Source of the DNA: Thermoplasmata archaeon
GTDB taxonomy: Archaea > Thermoplasmatota > Thermoplasmata > Lutacidiplasmatales > UBA184
Assembly: GCA_021817245.1 (NCBI GenBank)
Contig: JAKAVQ010000005.1
Coordinates: 1-64,000, forward strand
Length of the DNA stretch: 64,000 nucleotides
Direction of reading: 5' to 3'
This document shows, in pieces, positions 59,986-64,000 of the stretch. Position 1 is the stretch's first letter; each line of letters begins with the position of its first letter. A program made the position numbers and the translations under genes. The notes below the pieces were generated by a model. The model was not told where the DNA came from. It searched no databases and was given only the letters and a program-made list of their open reading frames with translations.

Positions 59986-60627
59986 ATGCGGGTGGTCGTC
60001 TTCGGCGCCACCGGGCGGATCGGGAGCCGCGTCACGGACGAACTCCTTCGCCGTGGTCATCATGTGACCGGGGTCGTCCGCCGGAAGCGGCCGGGAGGAA
60101 AGTTCCGTGCCCCCGTCACCTTCGTCAGCGCGGACATCACGGACGCGGAGAGCGTGGCCCGAGCGGTCCGAGGCCACGATGCGGTCGTCTCGGCCGTGGG
60201 TCCGGGGCAGGCGGAGCCGCCCGAGGTCGTTCTCCGCTCCGTTCGCGCCCTGCTCGACGGGCTACGCCGCGCGCGGGTCTCCCGACTCGTGGTCGTGGGT
60301 GGGGCCGGCAGCCTCGAACTTCCCGGCGGCGGTCACTACCTCGACGCCCCGGACTTTCCGCGCGCCGGAATGCCGGTCGCGCTAGCGCACCGCGCGGCAC
60401 TCGAGGCGTACCGGGGCGAGACCGAGCTCGAGTGGACCTATCTGAGTCCCGCGGCATCGGTCGTGCCCGGGGTCCGCACGGGTCGCTACCGTACCGGCTC
60501 CGACCACCTTCTCACGGACCGCGAGGGGGTGAGCGCGATCTCGGTGGAGGACCTCGCGGTCGCCATCGTCGACGAGCTCGAGACCCCGCGACATCTGCGC
60601 CGTCGGTTCACGGTGGCCTCGGCCTAG
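59986..60627 (+). CDS. NAD(P)-binding NmrA/SDR-like protein
   Basis: A 213-aa atypical short-chain dehydrogenase/NmrA-like protein. The N-terminal Rossmann motif is VVFGATGRIGSRV (GxxGxxG), followed by FVSADITDAESVARAVRGHD and RLVVVGGAGSLELPGG. The Tyr-x3-Lys catalytic pair of classical SDRs is not obvious, so it may be a redox sensor or flavin-reductase-like protein (YwnB type). Start at ATG 59986 follows a TATA box. It converges with the gamma-synthase-like gene with a 4-base overlap. Confidence 0.82.
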   Translation: MRVVVFGATGRIGSRVTDELLRRGHHVTGVVRRKRPGGKFRAPVTFVSADITDAESVARAVRGHDAVVSAVGPGQAEPPEVVLRSVRALLDGLRRARVSRLVVVGGAGSLELPGGGHYLDAPDFPRAGMPVALAHRAALEAYRGETELEWTYLSPAASVVPGVRTGRYRTGSDHLLTDREGVSAISVEDLAVAIVDELETPRHLRRRFTVASA

Positions 60628-61886
60628 ACCGGGGACCCTGGTTCGGCTTCCGCCGGCCCGGCCACGGCATCCAGGGCCTCGACCAGGTCCCGCAGCAGGT
60701 CTTCCGTGTTCTCGATGCCGAGCGAGAGCCGCACAAGGCCGTCGTCGATGCCGCGTGCGGTGAGCTCGGAGGGCGAGAAGTGGCGATGGGAGGTCTTTCG
60801 CGGTACGCTCGCCAGGCTCTCGACGCCTCCGAGGCTCGCGGCCACATGAACGAACCGGAGACCGTCCAGGAACCGCTCGGCGGCGGCCGCCCCTCCCCGA
60901 AGGGAGACCGAGAGCATGCCGCCCCGCCCCCGCATCTGCCGCGCGGCGATCGCCTCCTCCTCCGCGCTTCCGCGGCCCGGATAGTGAACGCGCGCGACCG
61001 CGGGATGGTCGCGGAGCCCCTCGGCGACGCGCCGTCCGTTCTCGTTGTGCCGGGCGACCCGGAGCTCGAGCGTCTTCAGTCCCCGCCCCAGGAGGAATCC
61101 CGCGAACGGGTCGAGCGGGGATCCGAAGTAGCCCTTCGCGTCGATCCGTTCCACGAGCGAGGCCGACCCTACGACCGCACCGGCCAAGAGATCGGAGTGG
61201 CCGCCGAGGTACTTGGTCGCGCTGTGGACGACGAGGTCCGCCCCGAGGGAGAGCGGGGTCTGGTTGACCGGGGACGCGAACGTATTGTCGACGAGGAGCA
61301 CCGCGCCGACCCGATGGACCGCTTCAGCCCAACGCCCGAGGTCGTGGACCGAGAGCAGTGGGTTGGTAGGGCTCTCGACGATCGCGAGGCGCGTGTCGCG
61401 GCCCACGACCGATTCGGGCGCGCGGGCCTCGCGTTCGGAGATCTCCCGCGCCCGCACGCCGTAGCGCGGAAGCAGGTCGGTGAGGAGGTCGGTCGTCCCG
61501 CCGTACAGCCCGTCAAGGGCCACGACCTCGTCCCCCGCGCGGAGCAACGATAGGACCGTGGCGGTGATCGCCCCCATCCCCGAACCGAAGAGGCGGCACG
61601 CCTCGCCTCCTTCGAGGTCACGGATCACTTCGGCCGGAACCTCCACCGTCGGGTTCGTGAGTCGGCTGTAGAGGTACGCTTCGGCGCGCCCCGAGGACTC
61701 CGAGCGCTCGGGAGGCCAGTGGAAGGTCGAGGTCTGGTAGATCGGCGGCACGACCGCGCCGGCATTGTAGTCGGGACGACGCCCCCCGTGCACCAGCCGC
61801 GTGGAGATCCCGCTCCACGGTGGCAGCGGCTCGAACCGGCGGCCCGGCGAACGACGGACCTCCTTCGGGGCCGGGGTCTCGGTCAC
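60624..61886 (-). CDS. cystathionine gamma-synthase/methionine gamma-lyase family PLP enzyme
   Basis: A 420-aa Cys/Met metabolism PLP-dependent enzyme. The PLP lysine is K225 in HSATKYLGGHSD. Other family motifs: VVPPIYQTSTF, YSRLTNPTVEVPAEVIRDLEGGE, GSGMGAITATVLSLL and ESPTNPLLSV; the C-terminal FVHVAASLGGVESLASVPRKTSH is standard. The family includes gamma-synthases and gamma-lyases that sequence alone does not separate well. GTG start 61886 overlaps the stop of the NMN adenylyltransferase gene in GTGA, so it is translated with it. Confidence 0.9.
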   Translation of the reverse strand: MTETPAPKEVRRSPGRRFEPLPPWSGISTRLVHGGRRPDYNAGAVVPPIYQTSTFHWPPERSESSGRAEAYLYSRLTNPTVEVPAEVIRDLEGGEACRLFGSGMGAITATVLSLLRAGDEVVALDGLYGGTTDLLTDLLPRYGVRAREISEREARAPESVVGRDTRLAIVESPTNPLLSVHDLGRWAEAVHRVGAVLLVDNTFASPVNQTPLSLGADLVVHSATKYLGGHSDLLAGAVVGSASLVERIDAKGYFGSPLDPFAGFLLGRGLKTLELRVARHNENGRRVAEGLRDHPAVARVHYPGRGSAEEEAIAARQMRGRGGMLSVSLRGGAAAAERFLDGLRFVHVAASLGGVESLASVPRKTSHRHFSPSELTARGIDDGLVRLSLGIENTEDLLRDLVEALDAVAGPAEAEPGSPV

Positions 61887-62422
61887 AGCCGTCGGCCCCC
61901 GGAGGATCGCCCCTCTCCCGTCCGGAGCACGCGAAGGCGATCCGGCGCTCCGACGGACTCGAGGTATCGCGCGACCGAAGGAGGGACGAGCTCCTTCCAG
62001 CCCCGGTCGTTCGCCAGCAGCCCTCGCAGACGCTCCCCCTCATAGCGACGGCGGTCCACGAGCGGAGGGCTCTCCACGTCGTAGCCACCGCGTTCGAAGA
62101 GAAGGCGGGTCAACGGGTTGTTCGTGTAGACCCGGTCGAACACCGGCAGAAGGCCCTCCAGATAGCGCACCCAGATCGAGTGGCGCTGGATGTCGAGCAC
62201 CGGCACGATCTCGACCCGCTCGAGCTCGGCCTCGTCAACGGCGCGGGCGATCATCTCGAACCGTTCGCCGGCGGTGAAGGGATTCCTCCAGGTGAACGAC
62301 TCCTGGGCGCTTCCGATCCCGAGGAGAAGCGGCGCGTCGGGCCGGGCCCTTCGGATCTCGCGGACGACCGAAAGATGGCCGCGGTGGAACGGTTGGAACC
62401 TCCCGATCAACAGGCCGCGCAC
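61883..62422 (-). CDS. nicotinamide-nucleotide adenylyltransferase
   Basis: A 179-aa archaeal-type NMN adenylyltransferase that makes NAD from NMN and ATP. The nucleotidyltransferase motif is GRFQPFHRGHLSVVREI (the HxGH-type), and the GSAQESFTWRNPFTAGERFEM segment and VYTNNPLTRLLF are archaeal NMNAT features. Translation begins at GTG 62422 right before the motif; earlier frame is low-complexity. It follows a small Cys/His protein by 11 bases and precedes the PLP enzyme gene with a GTGA overlap. Confidence 0.92.
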   Translation of the reverse strand: MRGLLIGRFQPFHRGHLSVVREIRRARPDAPLLLGIGSAQESFTWRNPFTAGERFEMIARAVDEAELERVEIVPVLDIQRHSIWVRYLEGLLPVFDRVYTNNPLTRLLFERGGYDVESPPLVDRRRYEGERLRGLLANDRGWKELVPPSVARYLESVGAPDRLRVLRTGEGRSSGGRRL

Positions 62423-62433
62423 GGAACGGGGAG

Positions 62434-62673
62434 TCAGTCGGGGCTCAAATCTTCCACGTCGTCCAGGAACTCGTCGATGTGGGGGCAACGCGCGGTGAGG
62501 TAGTGTCGGCAGTGATCGCAATGGCGATCGTTCCACGCCGGACCGAGCAGGTGGTTGAACTCGTAGCAGGGACGGTTGACGAACCGCTCCTCATCGTCAC
62601 CCTCCCCGCCACCGGGGCCGGGCGGAGGCGATGGCACGGGCGGGTGCACGGGAATGCGGAACGATCCTCTCAC
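62434..62673 (-). CDS. 79-aa Cys/His-rich small protein between lonB and nmnAT
   Basis: A 79-aa protein with a Pro/Gly-rich N-terminus and a compact C-terminus containing Cys and His residues: [20 protein letters not shown], then [21 protein letters not shown]. This suggests a zinc or Fe-S binding knuckle. It begins at GTG 62673 in a GTGA overlap with the lonB stop, strong evidence of coupled translation. No family recognised. It may modulate or tether its neighbours. Confidence 0.6.
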   Translation of the reverse strand: MRGSFRIPVHPPVPSPPPGPGGGEGDDEERFVNRPCYEFNHLLGPAWNDRHCDHCRHYLTARCPHIDEFLDDVEDLSPD

Positions 62674-64000
62674 GACCCGGCCGGCCGTCCCGGGGGCGTC
62701 GCCGGCGCGCCGGGAGCGGGGATCTCTTCAGGGGTGCGGCTCGTGGCCCGCACCATTGCGGACAGCCGCTCGAGGAGCGACTCCTTCTGCGAGCCCTGCC
62801 CGACAAGGGCGTACTTGAGGACGTCCCGGAGGGTCCGCACCGGGATCACTTCGACCACGCCCCGGTACCGGGACTCGAGCACGAGGTCGTCCAGGTTGTC
62901 TTCGGGAACCAGCACCCGCTTGATGCCGGAGTCGGCCGCAGCCTCGACCTTCGCGGTGACCCCGCCCACGGGCAACACCTGGCCACGCACGCTGAGGGAG
63001 CCGGTCATGGCGACCGACTGATCGACCGGGACGCCTTCGAGGGCGCTGATCACCGCTGTCGCAATCGAGACCGAGGCGCTGTCCCCCTCGACGCCGTCCG
63101 ACGTGCCGACGAACTGGATGTGGATATCGTAGCGAGAGACGTCCTCGCCGGTGTACTTCTTGATGAGCGCGCTGACGTTCTGCACCGCCTCGCGCGCGAT
63201 CTCGCCGAGCTTGCCCGTCGCGACCACGACCCCCCCGTCGCGGGTCTGCGCGGGGGTCACCTCCGCCACGATGGGAAGGACGATCCCCGAGAACTCGGCC
63301 ATGCCTGTCTGGGCGTTGATCGCCGCGAGGCCGTTAACGATCCCGACCGCCGCGCCCTCCGTGGAGAACATGCGGTACTCCTTGCGGCGTTCGATGTAGC
63401 GATCGGCGATCTGCTGCTCGAGCGACCGGCTGGCCCGCTTCGCCTTGACGACCTGCTCGGCGTGGACGATCGGGACCCCTTCGCTGAGCGCGATGTCGCC
63501 CGCGACCCGGACGAGCCCTCCGAGCTCCCGCAGGCGCAGGGTGAGCTGGCCCGAGCGGCCCGAGCGGCGCTGCGCCTCCCGGATCACCTCGGCGATCGCC
63601 CCGATGTCGAAGTGAGGGATCTTCTTGTCCTTCAGGACCTCCTGGGCGATGAAGCGGACGAGCTTCATCCGGTTGTCCACCGTGTCGGCCATCGTCGTCT
63701 TGACGTAGAGCTCGTAGCCGTAGCCGCGGATCCGGGACCGCAGCGCCGGATGCATCGTCTGGACGCTGTCGACGTTCCCCGCGGCGACCAGCACGAAGTC
63801 CGCCGGGACCGGCTCGGTCTTGACCATCGCACCGGCCGAGCGCTCCGACTGGCCGACGATCGGGAACTTCCGCTCCTGGAGGGCGGTAAGGAGCGAGTGC
63901 TGGCTCTCGATCTTCAGGAGGTTGATCTCGTCGACGAAGAGCACCCCGCCGTTCGCCTTGTGGATCGCTCCGACCTCGACCCGCTCGTGGGGCGGCGTCT
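62670..64000 (-). CDS. lonB: archaeal LonB protease (partial, N-terminus beyond window)
   Basis: The C-terminal ~443 residues of an archaeal Lon; the gene runs off the right edge. The visible part starts in the AAA+ module just before Walker B ([12 protein letters not shown]), then sensor 1 VAAGNVD and the arginine region [11 protein letters not shown], and ends with the Lon protease domain with the Ser-Lys dyad: catalytic Ser in [12 protein letters not shown] and Lys in [22 protein letters not shown] linker of 30 residues closes the protein. The membrane segments of archaeal LonB lie N-terminal to this part. It degrades damaged proteins. Confidence 0.95.
   Translation of the reverse strand, partial: TPPHERVEVGAIHKANGGVLFVDEINLLKIESQHSLLTALQERKFPIVGQSERSAGAMVKTEPVPADFVLVAAGNVDSVQTMHPALRSRIRGYGYELYVKTTMADTVDNRMKLVRFIAQEVLKDKKIPHFDIGAIAEVIREAQRRSGRSGQLTLRLRELGGLVRVAGDIALSEGVPIVHAEQVVKAKRASRSLEQQIADRYIERRKEYRMFSTEGAAVGIVNGLAAINAQTGMAEFSGIVLPIVAEVTPAQTRDGGVVVATGKLGEIAREAVQNVSALIKKYTGEDVSRYDIHIQFVGTSDGVEGDSASVSIATAVISALEGVPVDQSVAMTGSLSVRGQVLPVGGVTAKVEAAADSGIKRVLVPEDNLDDLVLESRYRGVVEVIPVRTLRDVLKYALVGQGSQKESLLERLSAMVRATSRTPEEIPAPGAPATPPGRPAGS

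Noticed and set aside
59838-61553. A 571-codon plus-strand frame
   Set aside because: It lies opposite the PLP-enzyme gene and runs out of frame through the NmrA-like gene, both of which have clear motifs.
1-64000. CRISPR arrays, rRNA genes, insertion sequences
   Set aside because: No regularly spaced direct repeats, no rRNA-like sequence and no transposase motifs were found on either strand. Only a possible integrase fragment near 57 kb hints at a mobile element.

Overview
The window looks like chromosomal DNA from a high-GC archaeon, most likely in or near the Thermoplasmatota; the lineage is inferred, not proven. Archaeal signs are a LonB-type protease at the right edge, an archaeal-type NMN adenylyltransferase, a bacterio-opsin-activator-like HTH regulator, NikR, PhoU-like proteins with an AbrB N-terminus, and a tRNA-Thr without encoded CCA. 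Many genes have a TTTA/TTAA/TATA element about 22-35 bases upstream of an ATG or GTG, as expected for leaderless archaeal transcripts. By eye the sequence is about two-thirds G+C, so long antisense open frames are everywhere; these were left out. Genes are dense, with many 1-4 base ATGA/GTGA/TGATG overlaps.

Layout. 0.1-4.5 kb: small enzymes (two VOC proteins, two coupled GNATs), a C2H2 zinc-finger protein and a zinc-ribbon protein. 4.8-8.5 kb: a small membrane protein with a tandem winged-helix regulator, a secreted protein and delta-1-pyrroline-5-carboxylate dehydrogenase. 8.5-18 kb: DoxX-like protein, two GltD-like flavoproteins on opposite strands, MsrB, an acyl-CoA ligase with a DUF1028 protein, flavodoxin, NTF2-like protein and UspA. 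18-25.3 kb: a cell-surface glycan block with a GT2/nucleotidyltransferase-like fusion, a split-barrel/methyltransferase fusion, a second GT2, a WNG-repeat secreted protein and a multipass GT-C-like protein.

27.3-40.2 kb: an aerobic carbon monoxide dehydrogenase locus. coxM-coxS-coxL run on the plus strand, and CoxL carries the form I active-site loop AYRCSFR. A divergent minus-strand operon, moaA-coxD-coxE-coxG, shares the intergenic region. Two XdhC/CoxI genes flank the locus; one is a MobA-like/XdhC/YHS triple fusion. The set covers molybdopterin synthesis, cofactor tailoring, active-site maturation and the catalytic subunits. With proline oxidation and oxidative-damage repair (MsrA, MsrB), it suggests an aerobic heterotroph that can scavenge CO.

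40.3-52.2 kb: an ABC exporter, a zinc-ribbon/PH-like protein, an angiotensin-converting-enzyme-like M2 peptidase, two coupled micro-genes, RNase HI, cyclophilin, a pair of envelope proteins and two PhoU-like paralogs. 52.4-56 kb: a nickel/cobalt homeostasis island with a NiCoT importer divergent from NikR, then a CsoR/RcnR-like sensor with a palindromic operator-like site on its own start and a CDF exporter. 56.9 kb: tRNA-Thr(CGT) beside a possible integrase remnant. 57.2-64 kb: a methyltransferase/phosphatase pair, an HTH_10 regulator, a decayed SDR remnant, an NAD(P)-binding protein, and a coupled operon lonB - small Cys/His protein - NMN adenylyltransferase - cystathionine gamma-synthase-like enzyme.
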